Notes: generated by a model not told the origin, from the sequence alone. DNA of 64,000 bases from Candidatus Villigracilis adiacens (GCA_016703605.1 JADJBU010000013.1:13746-77745); one strand, 5' to 3'; positions 16,065-24,620 are shown, numbered from the stretch's first letter. Program-made: numbers and translations.

Positions 16065-16691
16065 CTAGTAAACCTTGATCCTTAAATCCATCGGGCAGAA
16101 GTGTTCCTTGCCGGCATTGATTCGCCAGCGTGTGTAATACTCCCCGGGTTCGGCGGGCGCCTGCATGTCCACTGTGATTTCCACGGTGCCGCCGGGTTGA
16201 ACCGAAGCGGGAAAATCGTAGATGGACTGTAAATGGAGTTTATCCCCGTCCACATATTGGTAATCCACATTGTCCGCATTCCACGCGGCCCTGCCAATAT
16301 TGGCGACAAGCCATTTCCCAAAGAACCTGGAGGAGGCAGCCACCGCCTCCTGCGGCTCGAAGGATATCACCTGGCAGTCGAAGTCCAGGTTGGAACTCCC
16401 GATTGGAACCTGCGTGGGCGGGATGAACTGGGTGGGAACCAAAAAAAGAAATGTCGGGGTTGGCGATGGGGTATCCGTGGGCGTTCTGGTTGGGATGATT
16501 GTTGGAGTGGCGGTCGGAACGCTCATTGCAGTCTGTGTGGCTGCAACGCCCGCCGTCTGTGCGATGGCGGTCAACGGGGCGTTTGCATCGAAGGTGGGCA
16601 GGGGAGTGGCAGCCGCGCCCAGGGCAGGCAGGCAGGCGAGTGTAAAAACTGCCGCGGTCAGGATCAATGTGAGTCGGTGGCTATAACGCAT
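16065..16691 (-). CDS. Secreted/anchored protein with NBR1-like Ig domain and PT-rich linker
   Basis: A 208-residue protein. The N-terminal hydrophobic segment (about 8-28) is a signal peptide or anchor. A low-complexity linker rich in Pro and Thr (about 58-95) follows, then a C-terminal domain of about 105 residues. That domain's features (W..NIGRAAWNADNV, VQPGGTVEITVDMQAPAEPGEY, YTRWRI) match the Ig-like next-to-BRCA1 central domain. Such domains are common on Chloroflexota surface proteins; their ligands are unknown. A related protein is at 17831-18457, with an M23 peptidase between them. Confidence 0.78.
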   Translation of the reverse strand: MRYSHRLTLILTAAVFTLACLPALGAAATPLPTFDANAPLTAIAQTAGVAATQTAMSVPTATPTIIPTRTPTDTPSPTPTFLFLVPTQFIPPTQVPIGSSNLDFDCQVISFEPQEAVAASSRFFGKWLVANIGRAAWNADNVDYQYVDGDKLHLQSIYDFPASVQPGGTVEITVDMQAPAEPGEYYTRWRINAGKEHFCPMDLRIKVY

Positions 16692-16724
16692 AGTATTCCA
16701 GTTTATTCAATACCCATCCTTTTG

Positions 16725-17597
16725 CTATTGCGGCGGGTTGGTTGAAAGGTAGGATTCCTTTCCATCGTTCTTCCGAATGGCAACCCATTGTCCATTGAGG
16801 TTGCCGCCGATAATCGGTCCCCAGGTGAGGGCGGCGTCCTTGCGTCCCTTCTGCACATCCACGGTCACCTTCGTGCCGCGCGGTAAAAGGACGGTTTTCT
16901 CCGCCGCAAGGCTTGGTTCTTTGTAGACCTGCGCGCCCTGCGGGTCGATCACATACCAGGTCGGCAAAGGCTTCACATCATCGGGCTTTGTTCCTCCGTT
17001 TGTTCCCAAGCCGCCGCCGCTTGTCCCAAGGCCATCGGGGAGTTTTTCGGCGCTGTTGTTATGGTTTTCCCGGAGCCAGTTGCGCGGGTTGACGAAGTGA
17101 TGCCTGCATGATTGCAGGTCCAACCCGGGCCAGTAGGTTGGCGATTTGTCCAGTTGGATGGTTGTGGAAATGTCGAAATGCAGGTGATAGGGAAAGACGC
17201 CAAACTGGTTGCCGACCTTTGCAATGGGATCGCCCGCTTTAACCGCCTGCCCCTTCGCAACAAGCATGTCTTCGACATGTCCGTAACGGCTGAAAAGCGG
17301 TTTGCCGTTCACGATGCCGTGGTTGATCACGACCAGGTTTCCCCAGGTTGTTTTGGAAACGAGTTGGGCAAACCGGACAACCCCGTCGCCTATGGAGTAG
17401 ATGGGCGCGTGCGCGTCCTTGTCACCCGCCATGTTCAAGTCTGCCCCGGTGTGATACGCCCAATTTCCCTTTCCCAGCAAATACTTGGGCGGGATATTCC
17501 CCGTCCAGGCATTTGCATCGACCCAGGTTTTGGGCCAGATATCGATGGGCATCTTATTGCGTTCGTCTTCCGTGCCGACAGGAGATCGAAAAGCCAT
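16725..17597 (-). CDS. M23-family metallopeptidase with C-terminal SH3-like domain
   Basis: A 290-residue LytM-type peptidase. The zinc motif parts are HTGADLN (about 49-55) and HLHFD (about 139-143), giving the HxxxD...HxH set. A glycine-rich linker (about 195-207) leads to an SH3b-like segment (TWYVIDPQGAQVYKEPSL, LPRGTKVTV). No signal peptide is visible at the start, which is unusual for a cell-wall endopeptidase; export may use another route, or the substrate may be reached only after lysis. It lies between two NBR1-Ig protein genes on the same strand. Confidence 0.88.
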   Translation of the reverse strand: MAFRSPVGTEDERNKMPIDIWPKTWVDANAWTGNIPPKYLLGKGNWAYHTGADLNMAGDKDAHAPIYSIGDGVVRFAQLVSKTTWGNLVVINHGIVNGKPLFSRYGHVEDMLVAKGQAVKAGDPIAKVGNQFGVFPYHLHFDISTTIQLDKSPTYWPGLDLQSCRHHFVNPRNWLRENHNNSAEKLPDGLGTSGGGLGTNGGTKPDDVKPLPTWYVIDPQGAQVYKEPSLAAEKTVLLPRGTKVTVDVQKGRKDAALTWGPIIGGNLNGQWVAIRKNDGKESYLSTNPPQ

Positions 17598-17650
17598 GAG
17601 GTTGCTCCTTCTACAGTTGATTCAGGGAGGAAAATCCTGTTTTTATTTTG

Positions 17651-17752
17651 CTGCCGTACGTTTCCTTCGTAAAGAAGTCCTAAAGGTCTTGCCGATTAAC
17701 TGGTGGTTTACGAAGGAAAAAACAGATCTTTAGGGTTTGGGATGTACGGTAG
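17651..17752. repeat. Element with interleaved inverted repeats (pseudoknot-like order)
   Basis: Three complementary pairs lie in about 102 bases: A ctgccgtac (17651) with gtacggtag (17744); B tttccttcgtaaa (17661) with its exact complement (17707); C cctaaaggtct (17679) with agatctttagg (17724). B and C interleave inside A, which would fold as a pseudoknot. In plus-strand RNA the imperfect positions in A and C become G-U pairs. There is no gene inside. Confidence 0.5.
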
Positions 17753-17830
17753 AGAAGTTTTTATTATAACTATAAAGCGGGGAAAAAACGCAGGACAAGC
17801 GGCTGGCTTGTCCTGCAAACGCGCGCTGGT

Positions 17831-18457
17831 CTATTTGACTTCGACCGTCACCTGTCCATAGCAGATGGGACCATCCACCTTCCAGGACATGTAGGCGAGA
17901 CCCTTGTCGGTGGGGGCGGTGCCGGTAAGGACGATCTTGTATTCGTCGCCGGGTTTCATTTCGACCGGAATCTCCACGCGCGATGCGGCTGTCAGTTTTA
18001 CCCCCCCGGCGTATTTCACGTCCACGCCCGCCCGCCAGGTTTGGGTGCCGGTGTTCACGACGATCCAGACGATTTCAAAACTGTCGCCGGGGCCCACATG
18101 CTGACCGCTCTTGGGTTTGATGGTGCTGATGTAGCAGGAATAAGGCGGCTGGGTACGGGCTGGAGCCGGCGTATCGGAGGGGAAGACGGGTAGTGGAATG
18201 GGTGTATCGGTGTCGATGATGACCGATTCGAGCGTTGCCGTGGGGATGGGGGTATCCGTGACCGCGGGTGTGGGCGAGAGAACCGGCGCCAGGGCTGTGA
18301 GTGTGCCTTCCACATTCCGCGCAACCTGTTCGTCGATCTGTTTTGTCTGAACGATGGCGGTCTGAATTTGGGCTTCGAGTTCTGCCGGGTCCTGCCCGGG
18401 CAGGCAGGCGGTAATCACAAACACAAGCGCAGCCGCGACCATCAAATTTTTACGCAT
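17831..18457 (-). CDS. Lipoprotein with NBR1-like Ig domain
   Basis: A 208-residue protein. The signal sequence ends in a lipobox (FVITAC, Cys at about 18), followed by a helical segment (about 25-55), a Pro/Thr-rich linker (about 58-105) and an Ig-like next-to-BRCA1-type domain. That domain has PGDSFEIVWIVVNTGTQTWR and MKPGDEYKIVLTGTAP as its best-conserved pieces. It is probably anchored outside the cytoplasmic membrane. It is similar in layout to the protein at 16065-16691. The function of such domains in bacteria is not established. Confidence 0.78.
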   Translation of the reverse strand: MRKNLMVAAALVFVITACLPGQDPAELEAQIQTAIVQTKQIDEQVARNVEGTLTALAPVLSPTPAVTDTPIPTATLESVIIDTDTPIPLPVFPSDTPAPARTQPPYSCYISTIKPKSGQHVGPGDSFEIVWIVVNTGTQTWRAGVDVKYAGGVKLTAASRVEIPVEMKPGDEYKIVLTGTAPTDKGLAYMSWKVDGPICYGQVTVEVK

Positions 18458-18528
18458 GAAAATTCTCCTTTTTCAAGCCTGTCGGGTTTCAGGAGCGCGT
18501 CAGCGCTTCGCCCGCCGGGTCTCTTTAT

Positions 18529-18640
18529 TAGGACTTACGAAAAACCCCAAGAGCAAGCCGCGAATTACGCGAATTTTCACGAAAATTCTTGATAATTCGC
18601 GTGAATTCGTGGCAAAAGACTTTGATCTGCGTAAGTCCTA
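18529..18640. mobile_element. MITE-like element with aggacttacg ends
   Basis: Perfect 11-base terminal inverted repeats taggacttacg (18529-18539) and cgtaagtccta (18630-18640) flank about 90 bases containing gcgaattacgcgaatt-type palindromes. A 5-base direct repeat tttat borders both sides (18524-18528 and 18641-18645). There is no open reading frame. It lies directly after the kamA stop codon. Confidence 0.65.
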
Positions 18641-18646
18641 TTTATA

Positions 18647-19972
18647 TTACTGCGATTCGCCCGAACCGATGCCCTTTGGTTTCCATTTGTTTTCGTCTTT
18701 CAGGCGATGCTGGATGCCGTTGCGGTTGTGGAGTTCGTCGAAACCCTCGGGTTTGATGAACATCTCCTGTCCGTCGAGCAGACCGGTCAGCCCGGTTTGA
18801 CCCGGTTCGGGGCGTTTGAGTCCCTTGAACTTTGCCGCATCCGATGGGATGTAATCCGTCGGTTCTTCGTAGGTGGTGACATAGCCTTCGTAATTGCGCA
18901 GGATGACCTTGTGGTCTGACATGCTTAAAAGATAATTCGGCATGAGCGGAATCTTGCCGCCGCCGCCGGGCGCGTCCACGATGAACTGCGGTACGGCATA
19001 ACCGGAGGTGTGTCCGCGCAGACCTTCCATGATCTCAATGCCCTTCGCCACCGGCGTGCGGAAGTGACCCGCGCCTTCCACCAGGTCGCATTGATAGAGG
19101 TAGTAGGGGCGCACGCGGATGCGGACGAGGTCCTGCACCAACTGGCGCTGGATGTGAACGTTATCGTTCACACCCGCCAGCAGCACAGACTGGTTCCCAA
19201 GCGGGATGCCCGCCCGGGTGAGTCGGTCTGCCGCTTCGGCGAGTTCCCTGCTGATCTCGTTCGAATGGTTGACGTGGATGTTCAACCACAGCGGGTGGAA
19301 TTTTGCAAGCATATCGCACAGTTCCTGGGTGACGCGCATGGGCATGAAGACCGGCACGCGCGACCCGATGCGGATGATCTCGATATGCGGAATCTCGCGC
19401 AGGCGGGTAAGCAGTTCTTCGAGGACCTTGGGCGCCAGCACAAGCGGATCGCCGCCGGAGAGCAGCACGTCGCGGACTTGCGGCGTGCGTTTGAGGTACT
19501 CGATCTGCATCTCGAACTCTTCGCGCTTGAAGGTTTGTCCGGGGTCGCCCACGATGCGCGAGCGCGTGCAGTAGCGGCAGTACGAGGCGCATTGAGTCGT
19601 GACCAGCATCAGCACCCTGTCAGGATACCGGTGGACAAGCCCCGGCACGGGAGAGTGGCGGTCTTCCGCGAGGGAATCCTCCATCATGGCGGTGAAGGCT
19701 TGCATCTCCTCCGCGCGCGGGATGATCTGTTTGCGGGTCGGGTCGTCCGGGTCTTCGGGGTCGATCAGGGAGATGAAGTATGGCGTCACATCCACGCGGA
19801 ACAAGCCCTGGGTTTGAAGCGCCTTGCGTTCGCTTTCGGTCAGCGGAAGGACCTTTTCGATGTCTTCTACAGAGTTCAGGCGGTTGCTCAACTGCCAGCG
19901 CCAGTCGTTCCATTTTTCATCGGGAACGTCGGCGTAGATTTTTGCTCGTTTTGAAACAAACTCGGTTTTCAT
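18647..19972 (-). CDS. kamA: Lysine 2,3-aminomutase (radical SAM, PLP)
   Basis: A 441-residue enzyme converting L-lysine to L-beta-lysine. The radical-SAM cluster motif CASYCRYC (about 127-134) is present, followed by LLSGGDPLVL and RIGSRVPVFMPMRV. DAPGGGGKIPL (about 335-345) contains the Lys that binds pyridoxal phosphate. The C-terminal zinc-site cysteines typical of clostridial enzymes are not obvious. GGAGG lies 4 bases before the ATG. No ablB-type acetyltransferase is next to it, so whether it serves osmolyte synthesis or lysine breakdown is open; EF-P lysylation (EpmB) is less likely given the length. Confidence 0.9.
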   Translation of the reverse strand: MKTEFVSKRAKIYADVPDEKWNDWRWQLSNRLNSVEDIEKVLPLTESERKALQTQGLFRVDVTPYFISLIDPEDPDDPTRKQIIPRAEEMQAFTAMMEDSLAEDRHSPVPGLVHRYPDRVLMLVTTQCASYCRYCTRSRIVGDPGQTFKREEFEMQIEYLKRTPQVRDVLLSGGDPLVLAPKVLEELLTRLREIPHIEIIRIGSRVPVFMPMRVTQELCDMLAKFHPLWLNIHVNHSNEISRELAEAADRLTRAGIPLGNQSVLLAGVNDNVHIQRQLVQDLVRIRVRPYYLYQCDLVEGAGHFRTPVAKGIEIMEGLRGHTSGYAVPQFIVDAPGGGGKIPLMPNYLLSMSDHKVILRNYEGYVTTYEEPTDYIPSDAAKFKGLKRPEPGQTGLTGLLDGQEMFIKPEGFDELHNRNGIQHRLKDENKWKPKGIGSGESQ

Positions 19973-20365
19973 GGTTCCTCCAAAATAACATTAAGGCATT
20001 GCAATGCGCCGCGCCAACCGGGTCGTCTTGTATGCCGGTCATGGCGGCGCGGCTCGGTTCAAAATGCGCCAACAGCCGCTCACATTGGAGGGTCATGGTC
20101 GGGTTGATAAAAACCTGCGATTTTGGGCATGATTGAATTTTACGGGCAAACGAAAGGCGGGTCAATGACCCATGGAACTGGGGGCAGGGTTGCGGCAAAG
20201 TCGTAAATCTGTAATGCGAAAAGCGCGAATCAAGGCGAATTTCGCTAAAAAGGACTTCATTTTGCGTAAGACCTGTTAACTCACCTTACACAATGGTCTT
20301 TGTGGCTGTCCCGCCAAATATCAGAGATACAAAAACACCCACCAACGGGCTGCCTGGGGGAGGGG
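19973..20365. promoter_or_regulatory. Region upstream of kamA: 12-base palindrome and repeat debris, no gene
   Basis: gcattgcaatgc (19996-20007) is a perfect palindrome 24 bases before the kamA ATG and could be an operator. gggtcaatgaccc near 20158 is a second small palindrome. Positions 20220-20290 hold repeat debris (gcgtaagacctgttaactcaccttac) related to the ends of the element at 32972-33089. I see no coding sequence. Confidence 0.4.
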
Positions 20366-21301
20366 CTACTCTGAAATTGCGCGATCCGCGGCGCGCAGCA
20401 GGAGTACGCCGATCAAAAGGAGCAGGCTGCCGCCCAGTTGAATGCCGGTCATGATCTCGCCCAGGAAGAGGTACGCCCAGACGGCGGTAAAGACCGGCTC
20501 GAGGGTGGCGACGAGATTGGAAACCGTCGGCGAGAGATAGCGGATGCTGAGGGTATACAAGCCAAACCCGCCCAGGGTGGGGGCGACCCCCAAAAAGAAC
20601 AGCAAGCCCCAGCCGGGAAGGGAATCGCCGAGCCACAGCAGGTTCGAAAGCGCGGGTTGACGGGTAATGAACAAGTCGCTGGCGATATTGAAAAAGAACA
20701 GGAAGAAGGTGGCCGAGGCGAAACTGTAGAGCAGCGCCGTCCACGAGTCGATGTGACGGTCTGCGGCGGCTTTGCCTTCGAGATTGTAGACGGCGAAGAG
20801 CAGGCCGGTCAACAGACCGAAAACAATGCCCAACGGATTCAACCTCCATGCGGCAGGGTCGGCGGCGCCGGAGACCAAAAGCGTGCCAAGAAAACTCAAG
20901 GCGATGGAGATGACCTTTGCCCGGTTGAACCTCTCCCTGAAGATAACCCGGCTGAGGAGAGCCGTCATTGCCGGGGAGGAAAATGCCAGAACCGTGGCAA
21001 CCGCCGCCCCGTTGTATTGAACCGAGAAGGTCCACATCGAGTTGAAGACGGCAAGAGTCAACCCATAGAGCGCCATAAAGAGCCAGTGTTTGCGGTCCAG
21101 GCAAAACAACCCGCGGCTGAAGACCAGCAGACCGACGAACATCCCAAAAGCGACGAAAAGATCGCGCCAGAAGGCAAGGATGAGCGAAGGGAGCGAGTAG
21201 GTTGTTACAAGATAACTGATGAAGGGTCCGGTGGTGGACCAGATGACTGTGGCGGTCAGGGCGATGATGAATCCGCGGGATGCATTTTGTTGTGCGGGCA
21301 T
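20366..21301 (-). CDS. EamA-family (DMT superfamily) transporter
   Basis: A 311-residue membrane protein with about ten hydrophobic helices in two repeats of five, the EamA layout. Typical pieces are ALTATVIWSTTGPFISYL in helix 1, FSSPAMTALLSRVIFRERFNRAK at the end of the first half, and LEPVFTAVWAYLFLGEIMTGIQ at the end of the second. Such carriers export amino acids or other small metabolites; the substrate cannot be read from sequence. It is 14 bases upstream of nothing on its strand but follows the lipoprotein gene at 21316-22206 closely, so the two may form one transcript. Confidence 0.88.
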   Translation of the reverse strand: MPAQQNASRGFIIALTATVIWSTTGPFISYLVTTYSLPSLILAFWRDLFVAFGMFVGLLVFSRGLFCLDRKHWLFMALYGLTLAVFNSMWTFSVQYNGAAVATVLAFSSPAMTALLSRVIFRERFNRAKVISIALSFLGTLLVSGAADPAAWRLNPLGIVFGLLTGLLFAVYNLEGKAAADRHIDSWTALLYSFASATFFLFFFNIASDLFITRQPALSNLLWLGDSLPGWGLLFFLGVAPTLGGFGLYTLSIRYLSPTVSNLVATLEPVFTAVWAYLFLGEIMTGIQLGGSLLLLIGVLLLRAADRAISE

Positions 21302-21315
21302 TTGAAGGAAGCGGC

Positions 21316-22206
21316 TTAATATCCGCAGGAGGGAATGTCGAGGGGGTATTTCACCCCGTCCAGTTTTTCGAGAACCAACTGCACCTTCGCCGCGCTCGGA
21401 CCCCAGATGGAGGCGAGGGTTGTGTTTGGCGCGGAAACCGGGCTGGCGTTAAATGTGGCTTTGTATATATCGATCATCGGCGCTTCGCCCACGTCGAAAT
21501 AACCCATGGTAACGTGGTTGCCGAGAATGCCGCGGCACTGATTGTAAAGGTCGGCGCCGCTCGAGGTTTTGACCATTTCGACCAGCACAGAGTTCAATTC
21601 GGCGGGGTTGTCGCGCGCAATAAAGTAACCGGGTTCAAACACATTCTGCCGGGAATAGACGGCGTTCATCAACACGCCATGAAAGACATGTTCATCCAAT
21701 GCCCCGTTGCAGGCGGCAAAGGTGTGCAGGAGCTCGTGGGTGTCATACTTATAGGGCAGGTCGATGGTGTAGGCTTCGGCGTAGTTGACCTGGTTTCCAA
21801 TCGCCTGCCCGCCCGCGCCCGGCGCAACCGTTTCGCCGGGATAAATGGTGTAATTGACGGAGTCGTAGCATTGCGAAAGGGACGTGCCCGTCAACTCGCG
21901 GTAAAGCGGGTAGACGACATCGCGGGTCTGGTTGATGTACGTTTCGCATCGCGGCTGTTTCGAAGAGTCGACCTGCGAACAGTCGATGTTAAAGGTCACA
22001 TCTGCCGGTGCAACGGTGTTGGTCGGCAGGACGATCGCTTCGGTGGGCGGCGGCAGCGTGGCTTCGGCAGCCACCTGGGTTTCAGGCGCAGAAGTCACGG
22101 GGGCAGCCGTTTGCTCCGGCACGACGCCGTTCCCCGGCATGTTACAGGCAGTGACCACAACCATCACAGACAGGATGAACAAAAGCGTTTTCCATTGGCG
22201 ATTCAT
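21316..22206 (-). CDS. Putative zincin-like lipoprotein (HELLH motif)
   Basis: A 296-residue protein. A signal peptide with lipobox VVVTAC (Cys at about 21) is followed by an Ala/Pro/Thr-rich linker to about residue 70. The mature domain contains DTHELLHTFAACNG near residue 150, an HExxH zinc-peptidase motif, and LDEHVFHGVL about 12 residues on, which could give the third ligand. I do not recognise a named family, so protease activity is inference. It is divergent from the DUF998-like gene, sharing a short promoter region. Confidence 0.65.
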   Translation of the reverse strand: MNRQWKTLLFILSVMVVVTACNMPGNGVVPEQTAAPVTSAPETQVAAEATLPPPTEAIVLPTNTVAPADVTFNIDCSQVDSSKQPRCETYINQTRDVVYPLYRELTGTSLSQCYDSVNYTIYPGETVAPGAGGQAIGNQVNYAEAYTIDLPYKYDTHELLHTFAACNGALDEHVFHGVLMNAVYSRQNVFEPGYFIARDNPAELNSVLVEMVKTSSGADLYNQCRGILGNHVTMGYFDVGEAPMIDIYKATFNASPVSAPNTTLASIWGPSAAKVQLVLEKLDGVKYPLDIPSCGY

Positions 22207-22304
22207 GTGTAGACTCCTTTCGCGCGATTATATCCGATGGCTTCACAAGGTCTCTGTCAGCGCTTGCTGTAATGTTAGAATGTCTCGAACAGCCCACAAA
22301 CCCA

Positions 22305-22904
22305 ATGAAACCAATCATCCTCACCGGACCCGTCCTGTTCGCAGGCGTCCTCGCCGCCCTCACCCTCGTCAAATACGAATTCCTTCTCAGCCTCGGCTGG
22401 CATCCCATCCACGACCCAACCTTCGACTGGCCTAGCGGGCTGGCGCTCGGCGAATTTGGATGGATCATGACCCTGACCTTTATCCTCACCGGAAGCATCA
22501 TGACCCTCTTCGCCCGCCGCCTCTACCTGGACCTCGAACCGACTCCTGCCTCCAAACTTGGCGCAACGCTGACGGCGTTTGCCGGTCTATTCCTCGCCGC
22601 CCTAGCCTTTACCACCGATCCCACCATCCGCGACTATCCCGCCACCTGGCATGGACGTTTACATGACCTCTCCTTCGTCCTGCTTGGTTTAACCCTTTTT
22701 CCCGCCATGGTCGTCCTCGGCTTCGCCTTCCGCGCAGATGACCGCTGGAAGAATTTCGCTTTTTACACATGGGGAACGCTCGCCCTGGCGGGACCCGCCT
22801 TCTTCATTAAAGGCGCGGCGTTTTACATTTTTCTACTCGCCATCCTGGTTTGGAACGAACTTGCGGCAATGCGGATATCGGGAAAAACAACCCCCGCCAG
22901 TTAA
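22305..22904 (+). CDS. DUF998-like multi-helix membrane protein
   Basis: About 199 residues with six hydrophobic segments. The pattern of LALGEFGWIMTLTFILTG, ATLTAFAGLFLAALAFTTDP, HDLSFVLLGLTLFPAMVVLG resembles DUF998 proteins, with DP and TWHGRLHD in the loops. Function unknown. The ATG at 22305 is chosen; an in-frame ATG at 22272 adds 11 polar residues and is possible. The 3' end overlaps the convergent acyltransferase gene by four bases. Confidence 0.72.
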   Translation: MKPIILTGPVLFAGVLAALTLVKYEFLLSLGWHPIHDPTFDWPSGLALGEFGWIMTLTFILTGSIMTLFARRLYLDLEPTPASKLGATLTAFAGLFLAALAFTTDPTIRDYPATWHGRLHDLSFVLLGLTLFPAMVVLGFAFRADDRWKNFAFYTWGTLALAGPAFFIKGAAFYIFLLAILVWNELAAMRISGKTTPAS

Positions 22905-23929
22905 ACAATGGCTCGCAGGATCGGGATCTTCCCCAGGATGAATACAACCCCCCATGAAATCAAAAATACGACGATGGCAACGAGTGGAAGGACGATCAGC
23001 GAATTTCCAGCGGCAGGGTTTAAGCCAAGCCCCGCCCATGCTTGAGTGACCCACCCGATAACCATGAGATGGAAAAGGTAAATCCCAAAACTGGATTGGC
23101 CCGCCCACCCGGAAAAGCGCAAGACCCGTTCAGAGGCTTTTTCGCCAAGGCGGCGAACCAGGACGAACGCTCCCATTGACATCAGGATGATGTTGAGGCT
23201 CGGATAACTTCGAAACGGAAGTTCGTTATCAAGAGGGGGGAATCCATGCGAGAAAACGAAAAATGAAAACGCAAACGCGGCAATGAAGACAGCCAGCGCA
23301 AGGCGGTTAACGAGCGGCGTGATCTCCATTCTTCCCAAAACATAGCCGATCAAAAAATACCCGACATACCCGCCGACATAATAGATATCGAAGCCGTTCC
23401 GTAGAGGAGTAAGCCCTTCGACGATATAAAGGATCGGCGCTGCCAGGAACCAAAGCCCGATGAAATAGTACAACTCGGAAGGTTTTGCTTTCGACACGAA
23501 AACCCGCAGGATGGGGGTGAGGAGATACAGCCCCAGCAGGGAGTAAACAAACCAGAGGTGCCCCCCGCGAGGTCCGCGCAGGATGCGGACAAACATCCGC
23601 AAAACCCCTTCAAACGTCACACCGTCCACCTCGAAGGGTCTTGAATACAAAAGGTCATATAAAACCGACCAGACCAGGAACGGGATCGCGATTCGCAATG
23701 CGCGTTTTTTCAAAAAAACCAACACATCCTCTTCCCTCGAAAGCAGCAGGCAGCCGCTCATCAGGAAGAAAAAGGGGACCCCGATCCGTGAGATCGTGTA
23801 AAAGAAAAACGACGCCCAATCCGGACCCGCGCCCCAGCCTTCGATATGAGCCAATACCACCAGAAACGCCGCGATCAATCGCGCAAAATCCACCCATTGG
23901 ACCGGCTGAAATTCCTTTTCCTCAGACAT
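22901..23929 (-). CDS. Membrane acyltransferase, acyltransferase_3 (OafA/YrhL-like) family
   Basis: A 342-residue protein with about ten hydrophobic helices. The N-terminal WVDFARLIAAFLVVLAHIEG carries the R...H pattern of the family's catalytic region. FFFLMSGCLLL, GGHLWFVYSLLGLYLLTPILR and SSFGIYLFHLMVIG are further conserved stretches. These enzymes move acyl groups from the cytoplasm onto sugars or lipids at the membrane. The acceptor is unknown; no glycan biosynthesis genes are adjacent. Confidence 0.88.
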   Translation of the reverse strand: MSEEKEFQPVQWVDFARLIAAFLVVLAHIEGWGAGPDWASFFFYTISRIGVPFFFLMSGCLLLSREEDVLVFLKKRALRIAIPFLVWSVLYDLLYSRPFEVDGVTFEGVLRMFVRILRGPRGGHLWFVYSLLGLYLLTPILRVFVSKAKPSELYYFIGLWFLAAPILYIVEGLTPLRNGFDIYYVGGYVGYFLIGYVLGRMEITPLVNRLALAVFIAAFAFSFFVFSHGFPPLDNELPFRSYPSLNIILMSMGAFVLVRRLGEKASERVLRFSGWAGQSSFGIYLFHLMVIGWVTQAWAGLGLNPAAGNSLIVLPLVAIVVFLISWGVVFILGKIPILRAIV

Positions 23930-23988
23930 GGTTTTGGATTATACGTTATATGTCATGCCAATATCGAATCGCAGGATATGGGATATGG

Positions 23989-24074
23989 GTGTGCAGGCAA
24001 AACATGTCAGGCACGGAGTTTCGAGCAAAATCAGGAGATTTTGCAGTCCAAACTGACAACCTTTGCCTGCACAC
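23989..24074. mobile_element. MITE-like element, copy 1, with perfect ends and direct-repeat flanks
   Basis: An 86-base element with perfect 13-base terminal inverted repeats (gtgtgcaggcaaa / tttgcctgcacac). A perfect 14-base direct repeat gatatgggatatgg flanks it at 23975-23988 and 24075-24088. An internal hairpin is built on gcaaaatcaggagattttgc. It is homologous in both ends and interior to the element at 15346-15497; a partial third left end (gtgtgcaagcaaaacatgtca) starts near 24100. There is no reading frame inside. Confidence 0.7.
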
Positions 24075-24088
24075 GATATGGGATATGG

Positions 24089-24620
24089 TTGGATGGTCGG
24101 TGTGCAAGCAAAACATGTCACCTAAGTTTTGTGCAAAACACCCGACAAGTCATTGACTCTATAGGCTGTATTTCTGCCCAAGTCTCAAGACTTCGCCAAA
24201 TCGGCGGGCTGAAGCCCTGCCTTAGTTCGTGGAAGTCCGCTCGAAGCGGACTGGTTGCGCAAGCCCAAAGGCGTCGCGTGGCGCCGTGGCAAAGAAACCC
24301 CACTGAATCCCAAAGAGCCATTAAAGTTACCATGAATAATGTGGGTTGGTTTGTAACTGCTCAGCCAATTCACTACCCTGCCTTGTCATTTCGAGTGGCG
24401 CGAGGCGCCACGAGAAATCTTTCTCAATATTGCGTAGATTTCTCCTCGCTGGCGCTCGTCGAAATGACAGGCTGAGTAGTTACGTTGGTTTGCATAAACA
24501 AGCAGGAGCATCCCGGCTCGACAATTCTCCGACATGTTTTGTCTTAATTACTCAAAACTCGTGATTGTCATCAAATTATATATAATGTACAATCCGCGCA
24601 ATTCAAGGAATCATTCCCCC
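24089..24620. repeat. Gene-free repeat region before the GcvT-like gene
   Basis: This holds a partial MITE end (near 24100), a REP2-type piece (24200-24260, gcgggctgaagccctgcctt and aagtccgctcgaagcggact), and an 86-base element at 24384-24469 with perfect inverted ends tgtcatttcga / tcgaaatgaca. A TATAAT at 24581-24586 is the likely -10 for the GcvT-like gene. No supported coding sequence. Confidence 0.55.

Noticed and set aside
18529..18640. A structured regulatory RNA downstream of kamA
   Set aside because: Terminal inverted repeats plus a 5-base direct repeat fit a MITE better than a riboswitch, and it lies after the stop codon.
19010..19954. A 314-codon plus-strand frame opposite kamA
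   Set aside because: Antisense shadow of lysine 2,3-aminomutase; no start signal and low-complexity composition.
19917..20198. 93-codon minus-strand frame upstream of kamA
   Set aside because: No Shine-Dalgarno, no recognisable domain, and it overlaps the kamA start region; more likely non-coding.
20286..21104. A 272-codon minus-strand frame inside the EamA transporter gene
   Set aside because: Alternate frame of a clear membrane transporter; composition Arg/Gly-rich without hydrophobic segments.
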